Origin: an uncultured Rhodopila sp.
GTDB taxonomy: Bacteria > Pseudomonadota > Alphaproteobacteria > Acetobacterales > Acetobacteraceae
DNA length: 64,000 nt
NCBI RefSeq assembly: GCF_903944925.1
Contig: NZ_CAJATU010000063.1
Span: forward strand, 1-64,000
Reading direction: 5' to 3'
Every line of letters starts with the position of its first letter. Within the stretch, counting starts at the first letter, position 1. The notes under the pieces are model-generated. The model ran no database searches. It saw only the letters and a program-made list of their open reading frames with translations, and had not been told where the DNA came from. Shown here one piece after another: positions 42,076 to 52,670 of this stretch. A program made the position numbers and the translations under genes.

Positions 42076-42684
42076 TCACGCACGTCGCGCACTGCCCCAT
42101 TGCCGTTGCCCGACCCACCAGGTCAGAAAGCCCACGGCGATAACCGCCAGAATAATGATCGCGATCAGCAGGGCCGACTGCTCAAGCCATCCCATCGCCG
42201 GGACGGCCAGAAGCAACAGGCCGCCGACGGCGCAGATGCGCCAGACCCGCGATTGCAATCCGGCGACAAAGGTCCCGAGCGCCAGCAGCGTCATCATCGC
42301 CAGCGATGTAGCGCTGGAGTTCAGCACGCCCTGGACGACATTGTTGTACAGCACATAGATTGTAAATATCAGTGCAAACCAGCTCAATGCCTGAGTATAG
42401 GCCAGTTGCAGGCGGTCCTGTTCCCTGTCGAAATGGCGCCACCCTGCCGTTACGCAAATAACACCGAACACCGGGGTCAAGACGACCCAGTAAGTCGCCG
42501 GCATGTGAAAGGTGACGCCGAACAGCGCCAGCAACAGCATTGCGATGTAGGGTGAATCCTGCACCAGCCAGGTACGGACAACCGACCGCCAGGTCGATGC
42601 GATGCGGTCGGCAGCGGCGGCAAGTGGGGCTTCGTTGAAATTCTCGTTGGTTGCGAGATCCTGGATTGTGCTAGCGCTTGCCAT
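42076..42684 (-). CDS. Hypothetical inner-membrane protein
   Basis: A 202-residue protein with a ~45-residue cytoplasmic N-terminus and about five hydrophobic helices (for example PYIAMLLLALFGVTFHMPA, YWVVLTPVFGVICVTAGW, IYVLYNNVVQGVL, and a C-terminal ALLIAIIILAVIAVGFLTWW). No family is recognised with confidence. It lies 49 bases downstream of the CsbD-like gene on the same strand, so a shared stress-linked transcript is possible. Confidence 0.75.
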   Translation of the reverse strand: MASASTIQDLATNENFNEAPLAAAADRIASTWRSVVRTWLVQDSPYIAMLLLALFGVTFHMPATYWVVLTPVFGVICVTAGWRHFDREQDRLQLAYTQALSWFALIFTIYVLYNNVVQGVLNSSATSLAMMTLLALGTFVAGLQSRVWRICAVGGLLLLAVPAMGWLEQSALLIAIIILAVIAVGFLTWWVGQRQWGSARRA

Positions 42685-42733
42685 GGTGAGGCCTCTTTGA
42701 TTTGCGGATAACCGGCATCGTCGGGCGATATTG

Positions 42734-42916
42734 CTAATGTTTCAGCGCGTCCCTTACGATGTCCTTGGCGCTGCCGACGGCGTTCTGGACTTTACCTTCG
42801 GTTTTCTCTGCGTTGCCTTCAGCGGTCAACTTGGCATCGCCAAGGACTTTTCCGGCGACCTCTCTGACGGAGCCTTCGGCTTGCTTTGCTGAGCCAATAA
42901 TGCGATCGTTGTCCAT
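42734..42916 (-). CDS. CsbD-family stress-response protein
   Basis: A 60-residue, highly charged helical protein of the CsbD type (MDNDRIIGSAKQAEGSVREV, then EGNAEKTEGKVQNAVGSAKD). CsbD-like proteins are induced by general stress in many bacteria; their molecular role is unknown. AGGAGC is found upstream of the ATG. The region upstream is AT-richer and probably holds its promoter. Confidence 0.9.
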   Translation of the reverse strand: MDNDRIIGSAKQAEGSVREVAGKVLGDAKLTAEGNAEKTEGKVQNAVGSAKDIVRDALKH

Positions 42917-43370
42917 GGTATTATGCTCCTGATTTGTAGATAAGTGCCGCCCGTGGGTTATTTACCCCGGTTGGATAGCATTCTTTAAGAGTATTTTGGC
43001 GCCTTCCGGTCATACCGGCCCACGTTGCGGGCTGCGGTAATCGGGATCGTGCACTCGACGCACCACCGGTCCGTTAACCGCGGGCGCCGCGACAGCGACA
43101 ATTACTAAATTCCGGTCTGTTAAACCAAGATTCAAATGGGCACGGGAAACGGAATCTTCCAGGAGTAAAATCAATCGGCGCGCGCCTATTATCCTCACCT
43201 TTACGTGATGATAGCGCCAGAAAGAAGTAAGTCATCTACTTGCACATGCGCAGCGTCAATGGCACCCCGACAGGCCCGCATCGCCATGGTGCGCGAAACA
43301 CGTAGCCGGCGAAGGAATCACGAGGGAGCCTGTGGCCGGGCGCACGCGCCCGGCCACGATAGTCCGGAGT
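42917..43370. other. Intergenic stretch between csbD-like gene and eno
   Basis: This 454-base gap is AT-richer than its surroundings, likely the promoter region of the csbD-like gene. It holds a strong hairpin downstream of eno (43332-43357). A 62-codon frame at 43010-43198 has no family match or ribosome site and is not called. Confidence 0.5.
43332..43357 (-). terminator. Hairpin after eno
   Basis: GTGGCCGGGCGC and GCGCCCGGCCAC form a 12-base-pair palindrome 14 bases after the eno stop. No U-run follows on the minus strand, so it is a possible terminator or 3' stabiliser. Confidence 0.55.
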
Positions 43371-44756
<1,386 letters not shown>

Positions 44757-44769
44757 CTACACGCGCGGC

Positions 44770-45681
44770 ATGACCGAACAGCCCCCCGATCCGATCGATA
44801 TCGAAGCTGCGACCCGGCAGGCCGAGGTTCTGGCGCATGCGCTGCCATTCCTGCGCCGTTACGCCGGTGCGACGGTGGTGGTGAAATACGGCGGCCATGC
44901 CATGGGCGAGGAGCATCTCGCCCGGCAATTCGGCAACGACATTGCCCTGCTCAAGCAGGTCGGCATCAACCCCGTCGTGGTGCATGGCGGCGGTCCGCAG
45001 ATCAACGCGATGCTGAAGCGTCTGGCGATCCAGTCCACCTTCGTCGATGGCCTGCGGGTGACCGATGCCGCGATGGTGGAGGTCGTGGAGATGGTGCTGG
45101 CCGGCACCGTCAATAAATACGTTGCCGGGCTGATTACGCAGGCCGGTGCGCTGGCGGTCGGGATTTGCGGCAAGGACGGCGCGATGATCCGCGCCCGCAA
45201 GCTCAGCCGCACCAAGAAGGACCCCGGCAGCCATATCGAGGAGGTGCTGGACCTCGGCTTCGTCGGCGAGCCGACGGCGGTGGATGTGCGGGTCATCCAT
45301 GCCCTGACCGGCGGCGGGCTGGTGCCGGTGATCGCGCCGGTGGGTGTCGGGGCGGATGGCGAGACCTACAACATCAACGCCGACACGGTGGCCGCCGCGG
45401 TCGCCGGCGCGCTGAACGCGACGCGGCTGCTGATGCTGACCGATGTGTCGGGTGTGCTCGACAAGGACAAGAAGCTGATCGAGTCGCTGACGGTTGCGGA
45501 GGTCGGGGAGCGGATTGCCGACGGGACCATCACCGGTGGCATGATCCCGAAGGTGGAGAACTGCGTCGAAGCGGTGCGCCAAGGGGTGAAGGCGGCGGTG
45601 ATCCTGGATGGCCGCGTGCCGCATGCCTGTCTGCTGGAGTTGTTTACCGAAGCCGGCCCGGGGACGCTGATCAAGCGGTAG
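44770..45681 (+). CDS. argB: Acetylglutamate kinase
   Basis: A 303-residue enzyme of arginine synthesis that phosphorylates N-acetylglutamate. [10 protein letters not shown] and [13 protein letters not shown] are the nucleotide and substrate glycine-rich loops, and [15 protein letters not shown] is the C-terminal signature. The ATG at 44770 ([14 protein letters not shown]) is taken as the start; an upstream in-frame extension runs into the eno promoter space. It stands alone here and is convergent with lpd. Confidence 0.97.
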   Translation: MTEQPPDPIDIEAATRQAEVLAHALPFLRRYAGATVVVKYGGHAMGEEHLARQFGNDIALLKQVGINPVVVHGGGPQINAMLKRLAIQSTFVDGLRVTDAAMVEVVEMVLAGTVNKYVAGLITQAGALAVGICGKDGAMIRARKLSRTKKDPGSHIEEVLDLGFVGEPTAVDVRVIHALTGGGLVPVIAPVGVGADGETYNINADTVAAAVAGALNATRLLMLTDVSGVLDKDKKLIESLTVAEVGERIADGTITGGMIPKVENCVEAVRQGVKAAVILDGRVPHACLLELFTEAGPGTLIKR

Positions 45682-45854
45682 AGCGCGAAGCGTTCACGCC
45701 GGTGCAGTCGGGCTGTTGACCGCGGGTTTTTCGTTCTGCCCGGCCTACACGCTGTTCGGCTTCCGCACCTGAAGCCTCCATGTCCGAATGGACGTCCGAT
45801 GCGTCGCGCCCCCTGGTGAAGTGGCGGGCGGCCCGCCGAGGCCGGTTGATCGTT

Positions 45855-45894
45855 ACGACGGGACCGGGCGGAAGTCCCCGCCCGATCCCGTCGT
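45855..45894. terminator. Strong hairpin between convergent argB and lpd
   Basis: ACGACGGGA-C-CGGGCG pairs with CGCCCG-A-TCCCGTCGT: 15 paired bases with one internal mismatch and an 8-base loop. It begins two bases after the lpd stop. No long U-run is present, but its place between convergent genes suggests a bidirectional terminator. Confidence 0.6.
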
Positions 45895-45895
45895 G

Positions 45896-47296
45896 TCAGT
45901 AATGAATCGCCTGCCGGTAGGCGTCCAGCACCGCCTCGTGCATCGTTTCGCTAACCGTTGGATGTGGAAAAACCGTGTTCATCAGGTCTTTTTCGGTCGT
46001 TTCCAACGTTCTGGCAATGGTATAGCCCTGGATCATTTCGGTAACTTCAGCGCCGATCATGTGGGCGCCGAGTAGTTCGCCGGTGCGGGCGTCGAAGATG
46101 GTTTTGACGAAGCCTTCCGGTTCGCCCATCGCAATGGCCTTGCCGTTGCCGATGAAGGGGAATTTGCCGACTTTTATGTCGTGACCGGCGGCTTTGGCTT
46201 TTTCCTCGGTCAGGCCGACGGAGGCGACCTGCGGGCGGCAATAGGTGCAGCCCGGAATGTTCTGAATATTTATCGGATGCACGTCGTTCAGCCCGGCGAT
46301 CTTTTCGACGCAGATGACGCCTTCGTGGCTGGCCTTGTGGGCGAGCCAGGGCGGACCGGCGAGGTCGCCGATGGCGTAGACCCCGGGTTCGCCGGTGCGG
46401 CAGTATTCGTCGATAACCACATGGCTGCGATCGACTTTCACGCCGGTGCCTTCGATGCCGATGCCCTCGACATTGCCGACGATGCCGACGGCGGAGATGA
46501 CGCGATCGACGGTGATGTCGCTGGTTTTGCCGCCGGACTCGATTGTTACGGTAACGCTGTCGGCGGTTTTTTTGGCGGTCTTGACGGAGGCGTTCACCAG
46601 GATCTTCATGCCTTGCTTTTCGAACGCCTTGTGGGCGAAGGCGGAGATTTCCTCGTCCTCGACGGGCAGGATGCGCGGCAGCACTTCGACCACCGTCACC
46701 TCCGCGCCCATATTGAGGTAGAAGCTGGCGAATTCGATGCCGATGGCGCCGGAGCCGATGACCAGCAGGGATTTCGGGAATAGGGCCGGGACCATGGCTT
46801 CCTTATAGGACCAGATCAGCTTGCCGTCGGTTTCGAGGCCGGGTAGCTGGCGTGCGCGGGCGCCGGTGGCCAGGATGATATGCGCGGATTTCAGCGTGGC
46901 GATGTCCTTGCCGTCTTTCGTTACTACAACGGTCTGTTTGCCCGCCAGCCTGCCGGCGCCGTCGAACACGGTGACCTTGTTCTTCTTCAGCAGATGCGCG
47001 ACGCCGGAGGACAACTGCTTGGCTACGCCGCGGGAGCGTTTCACCACCTTGTCGATGTTAAAATGCGACTCCACCGCATCGAAACCGAAATCGGGCAGGT
47101 GGTGCAGCAGGTGGTTGATTTCGCTGGTGCGCAGCAGCGCCTTGGTGGGAATGCAGCCCCAGTTCAGGCAGATGCCACCGAGGTGCTCGCGTTCGACGAC
47201 GGCGGTTTTCAGGCCGAGCTGCGCCGCGCGGATGGCGGCGACATAGCCGCCGGGGCCGCCGCCGAGGACGACCAGATCGAATGTTTGCTCAGCCAT
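45896..47296 (-). CDS. lpd: Dihydrolipoyl dehydrogenase (E3)
   Basis: A 466-residue flavoprotein disulfide reductase. MAEQTFDLVVLGGGPGGYVA opens the FAD site, the redox disulfide is in GGICLNWGCIPTKALL, and the C-terminal dimer motif is VFPHPTVSETMHEA. It reoxidises the lipoyl groups of pyruvate dehydrogenase and related complexes with NAD+. The start at 47296 overlaps the GNAT gene stop by 8 bases. It lies on the same strand as pdhABC but is separated from them by the GNAT and GIY-YIG genes. Confidence 0.97.
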   Translation of the reverse strand: MAEQTFDLVVLGGGPGGYVAAIRAAQLGLKTAVVEREHLGGICLNWGCIPTKALLRTSEINHLLHHLPDFGFDAVESHFNIDKVVKRSRGVAKQLSSGVAHLLKKNKVTVFDGAGRLAGKQTVVVTKDGKDIATLKSAHIILATGARARQLPGLETDGKLIWSYKEAMVPALFPKSLLVIGSGAIGIEFASFYLNMGAEVTVVEVLPRILPVEDEEISAFAHKAFEKQGMKILVNASVKTAKKTADSVTVTIESGGKTSDITVDRVISAVGIVGNVEGIGIEGTGVKVDRSHVVIDEYCRTGEPGVYAIGDLAGPPWLAHKASHEGVICVEKIAGLNDVHPINIQNIPGCTYCRPQVASVGLTEEKAKAAGHDIKVGKFPFIGNGKAIAMGEPEGFVKTIFDARTGELLGAHMIGAEVTEMIQGYTIARTLETTEKDLMNTVFPHPTVSETMHEAVLDAYRQAIHY

Positions 47297-47786
47297 GAGT
47301 GTGTCCTTCCGCCAGGGCGGCAAGCGCATCGCCGCCGAGTTGCCGTGTGTGCCAGTCGGTAATCGGTTCGGCGCCGATACACTGGTAGAAATCAATCGAG
47401 GGCCGGTTCCAGTTGAGCACGCGCCACTCGACGAAGCGGCAGTTTTCCGAGATTGCGCGGTGCGCGACGTGGCGCATCAGGGCGAGGCCGATGCCGGCGC
47501 CGCGATGCGCAGGTTCGACGAACAGGTCTTCGAGGAAGATGTTCGACCGCGCCTTGAAGGTGCTGAACGTGTAGAAGAACAGTGCGATGCCGGCGGGTTG
47601 TGCGTTGACTTCGGCGAGGACTGCGCAGGCGCGGGGCAGGGGGCCGAACAGCGGGGTGCGCAGGCTGTCCTCGGAGACGGTGGTTTCGTGCAGCAGGTTT
47701 TCGTACTCCGCCAGGCCGCGGATCAGGCGGACGATGTCCGGGAGGTCGGGTTCGACGGCGGGGCGGAGCGTGAAGCCGGGTTTCAT
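47289..47786 (-). CDS. GNAT-family N-acetyltransferase
   Basis: A 165-residue single GNAT domain: FTLRPAVEPDLPDIVRLIRG at the N-terminus, the acetyl-CoA loop FVEPAHRGAGIGLALMRHVA, and WRVLNWNRPSIDFYQCIGAE near the end. It resembles the diamine/spermidine acetyltransferase-like group, but the substrate is unknown. It is translationally coupled to lpd, overlapping it by 8 bases. Confidence 0.9.
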   Translation of the reverse strand: MKPGFTLRPAVEPDLPDIVRLIRGLAEYENLLHETTVSEDSLRTPLFGPLPRACAVLAEVNAQPAGIALFFYTFSTFKARSNIFLEDLFVEPAHRGAGIGLALMRHVAHRAISENCRFVEWRVLNWNRPSIDFYQCIGAEPITDWHTRQLGGDALAALAEGHTHG

Positions 47787-47860
47787 GGGGTTGGCCTGAG
47801 GCGGGGGGTGGAAGAACGCAGTGGCGGCATTACTGTGCCATGGTGGGATCCGAGTACCCT

Positions 47861-47900
47861 GTCATGGCCGGGCTTGGCCCGGCCGTCCACGACTTTGTTG
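47861..47900. repeat. Left inverted repeat of the GIY-YIG unit (GTCATGGCCGG family)
   Basis: GTCATGGCCGGGCTTGGCCC continues into CGGCCGTCCACGACTTTG. Its reverse complement matches the copy at 48265-48302 over about 35 bases with one or two changes. The two copies flank the GIY-YIG gene in opposite orientation. Confidence 0.8.
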
Positions 47901-47977
47901 CAACCAGCACGAAAATGACGAAAAAAACCCGATTGGCGTAAACGCTTTGTTAACTTCTGCCTGCCAAGCTTTCGTTC

Positions 47978-48265
47978 ATGCCCGCTGGCTGGATATACAT
48001 CATGACCGACAGACCGAACGGAATGCTGTACACGGGCGTAACGAGCGATCTGACGGGCCGCGTACGGCAGCACCAAGGCGGGTTCGGTTCGGTTTTCACC
48101 AGTCGCTATAAACTGCATCGTCTGGTTTACTACGAATTGTACGCTGACATCACCGACGCCATCCGGCGCGAGGCCGCCGTCAAGCGCCGGCCAAGGGCCT
48201 GGAACGTTCGACTGACCAATGCCGGGAATCCCGATTGGAATGACCTTGCGATGGACCTGTCGTGA
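47978..48265 (+). CDS. Small GIY-YIG nuclease-domain protein
   Basis: A 95-residue protein of the YhbQ/UvrC-N-type GIY-YIG fold: GWIYIMTDRPNGMLYTGVTS holds the two tyrosine motifs, TGRVRQHQGG has the catalytic arginine and EAAVKRRPRAWNVRLT the likely metal-binding glutamate region. It is on the opposite strand to its neighbours, interrupts the pdh-lpd region and is flanked by inverted copies of a dispersed repeat. The right copy starts directly after its stop. Such genes often occur in many copies in alphaproteobacteria; mobility is inferred. Confidence 0.88.
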   Translation: MPAGWIYIMTDRPNGMLYTGVTSDLTGRVRQHQGGFGSVFTSRYKLHRLVYYELYADITDAIRREAAVKRRPRAWNVRLTNAGNPDWNDLAMDLS

Positions 48266-48302
48266 AGTCGTGGATGGCCGGGCCAAGCCCGGCCATGACA
48301 CA
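48265..48302. repeat. Right inverted repeat of the GIY-YIG unit (GTCATGGCCGG family)
   Basis: AAGTCGTGGATGGCCGGGCC continues into AAGCCCGGCCATGACA, the inverted counterpart of 47861-47900. It starts at the last base of the GIY-YIG stop codon. Confidence 0.8.
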
Positions 48303-48431
48303 ATGGGCGGTGCCCCACCGCCGCGACCCCACGCGGCCCGGACGAAGGACAGTGTCTCGAAGCCGCACTGACACGCCATCCAGCCAGCGGGCAGCGCCCT
48401 GCCGCCCGCCCAACCCGTCATCGAGGCGCCC

Positions 48432-49736
48432 CTACAGCAGCAAGCTCAACGGATCCTCCACAACCCGCTTGAACGCCTTCAGCCATTGCGCGCCGAGCGC
48501 ACCGTCCACCACCCGGTGATCCACCGACAGCGTGCACGTCATCACCGTCGCGATCGCCAGGGCGTCATTCTTCACCACCGGCCGCTTCTGTCCCGCCGCC
48601 ACGGCCAAAATCGCGCCCTGGGGCGGATTGATGATCGCGGCGAACTCCGTCACCCCGAACATCCCCATGTTGGAGACCGAGAACCCGCCGCCCTGGAATT
48701 CCTCCGGCTTCAGCTTGCCCTCGCGCGCCCGGCCCGCCAGATCCTTCATCTCCCGGCTGATCGTCGCCAGCCCCTTTTGATCCGCTTTCCGGATAATCGG
48801 CGTGATCAGGCCATCCGGGATCGACACCGCCACGCTGACATCGACATCGTCGTAGAAGACCATGCCGTCCTCGGTCCAACTGGCGTTCACCGTCGGGATT
48901 TGCCGCAACGTCGCCGCCGCCGCCTTGATCACCAGATCGTTGATGGTGATCGCAAACGCGCCCGGACCCTCCTGCGGCGCCTTGGCGTTCAACTGCTTCA
49001 TCAGATCGATCAGCGCATCGATCTCGATATCCATCGAGACGTAGAAATGCGGCACCGTCTGCTTCGCCTCGGTCAGCCGCCGGGCGATCACCTTGCGCAT
49101 CGAACTGTGCGGGATCAGCTTGTGAGGCGCCGTAATCGCCGGCGCCGTCGCCTTGCCAACCGGCGCGGCGGCCGGTGGAGCAACCGCGGGTGCCGGTGCC
49201 GCCGCTGCCGCCGGAGCGGGAGCCACCCCGCCCTTATGCGCCGCCTCGATATCCGCACGAACGATTCGTCCGTTCGGGCCGCTGCCCTTCAACGCCCGCA
49301 GGTCGATCCCCGCCTGCTGCGCCATCCGCTTCGCCAGCGGCGAGGCGAAAATCCGTCCGTCCGAAACATCGTGCCCGTTGCTGGCCGGAGCGGCGGCAGC
49401 CGGCTTCGCGGCGGGATCCGGCTTCGCAGGCTCCGGCTCCGCCGCGGCAGGCTTTGGAGCCGGCGCAGGGGCCGCGCCCGACGGCACAGCCTCCCCCTCA
49501 TCCACCAGGATCGCTATCGGCTCGTTCACCGCGATGTTCGGCGAGCCGTCTGCCACCAGGATCTTGCCCAGCACGCCCTCATCGACCGCCTCGACCTCCA
49601 TCGTCGCCTTGTCGGTCTCGATCTCGGCGATCACGTCGCCGGCCTTGATGGTGTCGCCTTCCTTCTTCAGCCAGCGCGCCAGGGTGCCCTCGGTCATCGT
49701 CGGGCTCAGCGCCGGCATCAGGATATTGGTCGCCAT
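48432..49736 (-). CDS. pdhC: Pyruvate dehydrogenase E2, dihydrolipoyllysine acetyltransferase
   Basis: A 434-residue E2. The N-terminal lipoyl domain has the modified lysine in [15 protein letters not shown] (~residue 43), then an Ala/Pro linker and the peripheral subunit-binding domain ([20 protein letters not shown], ~residues 130-165). The catalytic domain ends with [18 protein letters not shown], which holds the active-site histidine and aspartate. It transfers acetyl from E1 to CoA and forms the core of the complex. It lies 15 bases after pdhB. Confidence 0.96.
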   Translation of the reverse strand: MATNILMPALSPTMTEGTLARWLKKEGDTIKAGDVIAEIETDKATMEVEAVDEGVLGKILVADGSPNIAVNEPIAILVDEGEAVPSGAAPAPAPKPAAAEPEPAKPDPAAKPAAAAPASNGHDVSDGRIFASPLAKRMAQQAGIDLRALKGSGPNGRIVRADIEAAHKGGVAPAPAAAAAPAPAVAPPAAAPVGKATAPAITAPHKLIPHSSMRKVIARRLTEAKQTVPHFYVSMDIEIDALIDLMKQLNAKAPQEGPGAFAITINDLVIKAAAATLRQIPTVNASWTEDGMVFYDDVDVSVAVSIPDGLITPIIRKADQKGLATISREMKDLAGRAREGKLKPEEFQGGGFSVSNMGMFGVTEFAAIINPPQGAILAVAAGQKRPVVKNDALAIATVMTCTLSVDHRVVDGALGAQWLKAFKRVVEDPLSLLL

Positions 49737-49751
49737 TGGTAACGCTCCCGG

Positions 49752-51134
49752 TCAGACGATCTTCTTTACCGCGTCTACCACCCATTCCGGTTGCGGCAGA
49801 GCCAGTTTCTCCAGATTCGCGGCATAGGGCAGCGGCACATCGACGCCGTGCACCCGGACCGGAGGCGCATCGAGCCAGTCGAACGCGTGCTCGACGATCT
49901 GCATCGACACCTCCGCCCCGATACCGGCGAACGGCCAGCCTTCCTCCACCGTCACCAGCCGGCTGGTCTTCTTCACGCTCTCGACGATGGTCGCCGTGTC
50001 CAACGGCCGCAGGCTGCGCAGGTTGATAACCTCCGCCTCGATCCCCTGTTCCGCCAGCTTTTCCGCCGCTTTCATGGCAACGCCGACCATGATGGAGAAG
50101 GCAACGATGGTGACGTGGGAGCCGGTGCGTTCGATCTTGGCGCGGCCGATGGGCAAGATGAAATCCTCATCCACCGGACACTCGAAAGTCTGGCCGTAGA
50201 GAATTTCGTTCTCCAGGAAGACCACCGGATTGGGATCGCGGATCGCCGCCCGCAGCAGCCCCTTGGCGTCGGCGGACGACCACGGCGCCACCACCTTCAG
50301 TCCCGGCACATGCGCATACCAGCTCGCGTAACATTGCGAATGCTGCGCCGCGACGCGCGACGCCGCCCCGTTCGGCCCGCGGAAGACGATCGGGCAGCCC
50401 ATCTGGCCGCCCGACATATACAGCGTCTTGGCCGCCGAGTTGATGATCTGGTCCATCGCCTGCATGGCGAAGTTGAATGTCATGAATTCGACGATCGGCC
50501 GCAGCCCGTTCAGCGCCGCACCGGTCGCCAGGCCGGCGAAGCCGTGCTCGGTAATCGGCGTGTCGATAATGCGGCGTGGCCCGAACTCCTCCAGCAGCCC
50601 CTGGCTGATCTTGTAGGCGCCCTGGTACTGCGCGACTTCCTCGCCGAGCAGGAACACGTCCTCATCGCGCCGCATCTCCAGCGCCATCGCGTCCCTCAGC
50701 GCCTCCCGCACCGTCGCCGGCTTGGTCGGCCCCCAGTCCTTCTCAGGCGCGGGAGCGGGCTCCAGAGCCTCCTTGCGCTGCCCCTTTGCCGCCTGGTCCG
50801 CGACCGCCGCCGGGTCGGTGGCCTGCGCTGCCACCTTCGGTTCCGCGGGCGTCTCCGCCTTCGGCGGCGGTTCGGCGGAACCGGCGTCCTCGCCGTTCAC
50901 CGTCAGCACCGCTATCGGCGTGTTCACCGCCACCCCTTCGGTGCCCTCATCGATCAGGATGCGGGCGAGCTTGCCCTCATCGACCGCCTCGACCTCCATG
51001 GTCGCCTTGTCGGTCTCGATCTCGGCGATCACGTCGCCGGCCTTGACCTCGTCGCCGACACCCTTCAGCCATTTCGCCAGCTTGCCCTCGGTCATGGTGG
51101 GCGACAGCGCCGGCATGAGAATTTGAGTCGCCAT
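49752..51134 (-). CDS. pdhB: Pyruvate dehydrogenase E1 beta subunit with N-terminal lipoyl domain
   Basis: A 460-residue protein. Residues 1-80 are a lipoyl domain ([20 protein letters not shown]; lysine in [15 protein letters not shown]), followed by an Ala/Pro/Glu linker and, from ~residue 135, the transketolase-like E1 beta domain ([20 protein letters not shown], then [20 protein letters not shown]). A lipoyl-bearing E1 beta is a known alphaproteobacterial trait. It pairs with PdhA to decarboxylate pyruvate. The lipoyl coding sequence is nearly identical to that of pdhC at the DNA level. Confidence 0.96.
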   Translation of the reverse strand: MATQILMPALSPTMTEGKLAKWLKGVGDEVKAGDVIAEIETDKATMEVEAVDEGKLARILIDEGTEGVAVNTPIAVLTVNGEDAGSAEPPPKAETPAEPKVAAQATDPAAVADQAAKGQRKEALEPAPAPEKDWGPTKPATVREALRDAMALEMRRDEDVFLLGEEVAQYQGAYKISQGLLEEFGPRRIIDTPITEHGFAGLATGAALNGLRPIVEFMTFNFAMQAMDQIINSAAKTLYMSGGQMGCPIVFRGPNGAASRVAAQHSQCYASWYAHVPGLKVVAPWSSADAKGLLRAAIRDPNPVVFLENEILYGQTFECPVDEDFILPIGRAKIERTGSHVTIVAFSIMVGVAMKAAEKLAEQGIEAEVINLRSLRPLDTATIVESVKKTSRLVTVEEGWPFAGIGAEVSMQIVEHAFDWLDAPPVRVHGVDVPLPYAANLEKLALPQPEWVVDAVKKIV

Positions 51135-51137
51135 CGC

Positions 51138-52148
51138 TCAGCCCTCCAGCAAGACGTCGGTGTAGAGTTCGGCGGCATCCGGCTCCGGACTGCTCTGCGC
51201 GAAGTCGGCGGCGTCCTGGATGATGCGCTTGACCTCGTCGTCGATCGCCTTGATCGCCTTCTCGTCCACATCCAGCGCTTCCAGCTTGCGGCGCGCGTTC
51301 TCGATGCAGTCGTTCTGAGTCCTCATCATCTGCACCTCTTCGCGGGTGCGGTATTTCGCCGGATCGGACATCGAATGGCCGCGGTAGCGGTAGGTCTTCA
51401 CTTCCAACAGATACGGCCCCTTGCCGGCGCGGCAGTGTGCCACGGCCTCGTCGGCCGCAGCCTTCACCGCCAGCACGTCCATGCCGTCGACCTGCTGCCC
51501 GGGAATACCCCAGGGCGCGCCGTTCTTCGACAGGTCCTGGCTGGCGGAGGCGCGCTCCACCGAGGTGCCCATGCCGTACTTGTTGTTTTCGATGACGTAG
51601 ACCACCGGCAGCTTCATCAGCGCCGCGAGGTTGAAGCTTTCGAACACCTGCCCCTGGTTGGAGGCGCCTTCGCCGAAATAGGTCACGCTGACGCGGTCGC
51701 TGCCGCGATACCAGTTGCTGAACGCCAACCCGGTGCCGATGCTGACCTGGGCGCCGACGATGCCGTGGCCGCCGAAGAATTTCTGCTCCTTGCTGAACAT
51801 GTGCATGGAGCCGCCCTTGCCGCGGGAATAGCCGCCGGAGCGGCCGGTCAGCTCCGCCATCACGCCGCGGGCTTCCATGCCGGTGGCGAGCATATGGCCG
51901 TGGTCGCGGTAGGATGTGATGACCTCGTCGCCGTCGGTCAGTGCCAACTGGATGCCGACGACAACGGCTTCCTGGCCGATGTACAGGTGGCAGAAACCGC
52001 CAATCAGGCCCATGCCGTAGAGCTGGCCGGCTTTCTCCTCGAAGCGGCGGATCAGCAGCATGCTGCGATAGGCTTTCAGGACGACGCCGGTGTCGACGGA
52101 CTTTTCCTTGGTCCTGCCGCGTTTTCTGGTCTCAGCCGCTTGCGCCAT
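51138..52148 (-). CDS. pdhA: Pyruvate dehydrogenase E1 alpha subunit
   Basis: A 336-residue thiamine-diphosphate enzyme subunit. The start MAQAAETRKRGRTKEKSVDT at 52148 follows GGGAG; the open frame extends further upstream but without a ribosome site. The TPP-binding motif is GEGASNQGQVFESFNLA through VYVIENNK, and the phosphorylation-loop-like YRYRGHSMSDPAKYRTR is present. It heads pdhABC, 3 bases before pdhB, behind a 520-base upstream gap. Confidence 0.97.
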   Translation of the reverse strand: MAQAAETRKRGRTKEKSVDTGVVLKAYRSMLLIRRFEEKAGQLYGMGLIGGFCHLYIGQEAVVVGIQLALTDGDEVITSYRDHGHMLATGMEARGVMAELTGRSGGYSRGKGGSMHMFSKEQKFFGGHGIVGAQVSIGTGLAFSNWYRGSDRVSVTYFGEGASNQGQVFESFNLAALMKLPVVYVIENNKYGMGTSVERASASQDLSKNGAPWGIPGQQVDGMDVLAVKAAADEAVAHCRAGKGPYLLEVKTYRYRGHSMSDPAKYRTREEVQMMRTQNDCIENARRKLEALDVDEKAIKAIDDEVKRIIQDAADFAQSSPEPDAAELYTDVLLEG

Positions 52149-52670
52149 GGTGGACGTCTCCCGCTCCGTTTGCCGGCACGTGTCACTGTGACGTAGCGAC
52201 TGTCGGGCCGGTTCGACAAGTGCGAGATGGGGGAAAAGCGTGGCGATGCAATGCAATAGAGCAGATTAACCGGATTGTGGTTAACTGCTTGCCGGGTCAT
52301 CGCTCCCGGCAGTCCGAGGCGTTTATTCGTGACCCGGACGGGTGCCGCGATGAAAGAATATTTCGTGACGGGTGCCGTATTCGCAGAGAGCTTTCCGCGG
52401 CCGGGATCGCCCTGGACGGGGGATAACGCTCCGGACCGCTTTCCGGTTCGCGGTTGCGACACACCGGCGAAGCCGGCCACTTCGTGACGACAAACCAACT
52501 GACGCCGTTTTGACATCCACTCTCCCCAGTGGTGATCTACGACCAACGTAATCGCGGCGGACAAACCGCCGGCAAGGAAACCGCCCGAACAATCAGACCT
52601 GCCCGGCATCGCGCCAAACAGTGCGCGCCGGCATCGGCCTGAACGTCCCGGGCACCCAGGGAGGCTAACG
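52149..52670. other. Divergent intergenic region, pdhA / ribose-type ABC operon
   Basis: This 522-base gap between two divergent starts contains no gene I can support; short open frames in it lack ribosome sites and family resemblance. It should hold both promoters. The one clear structure is an imperfect palindrome at 52261-52288, listed separately. Confidence 0.55.
52261..52288. promoter_or_regulatory. Palindromic operator-like site upstream of pdhA
   Basis: GCAG-A-TTAACC, a 7-base spacer, then GGTTAA-CTGC form a dyad of ten paired bases per arm with one bulge. It sits 113 bases upstream of the pdhA start. It could bind a dimeric regulator of pdhABC; no specific protein is implied. Confidence 0.45.

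Noticed and set aside
43010-43198. A 62-codon minus-strand frame between the csbD-like gene and eno
   Set aside because: It starts at a GTG without a ribosome site, resembles no family and lies in an AT-richer regulatory gap.
52275-52487. Short plus-strand frame in the pdhA upstream gap
   Set aside because: No ribosome site, no protein-like composition and no recognised family.
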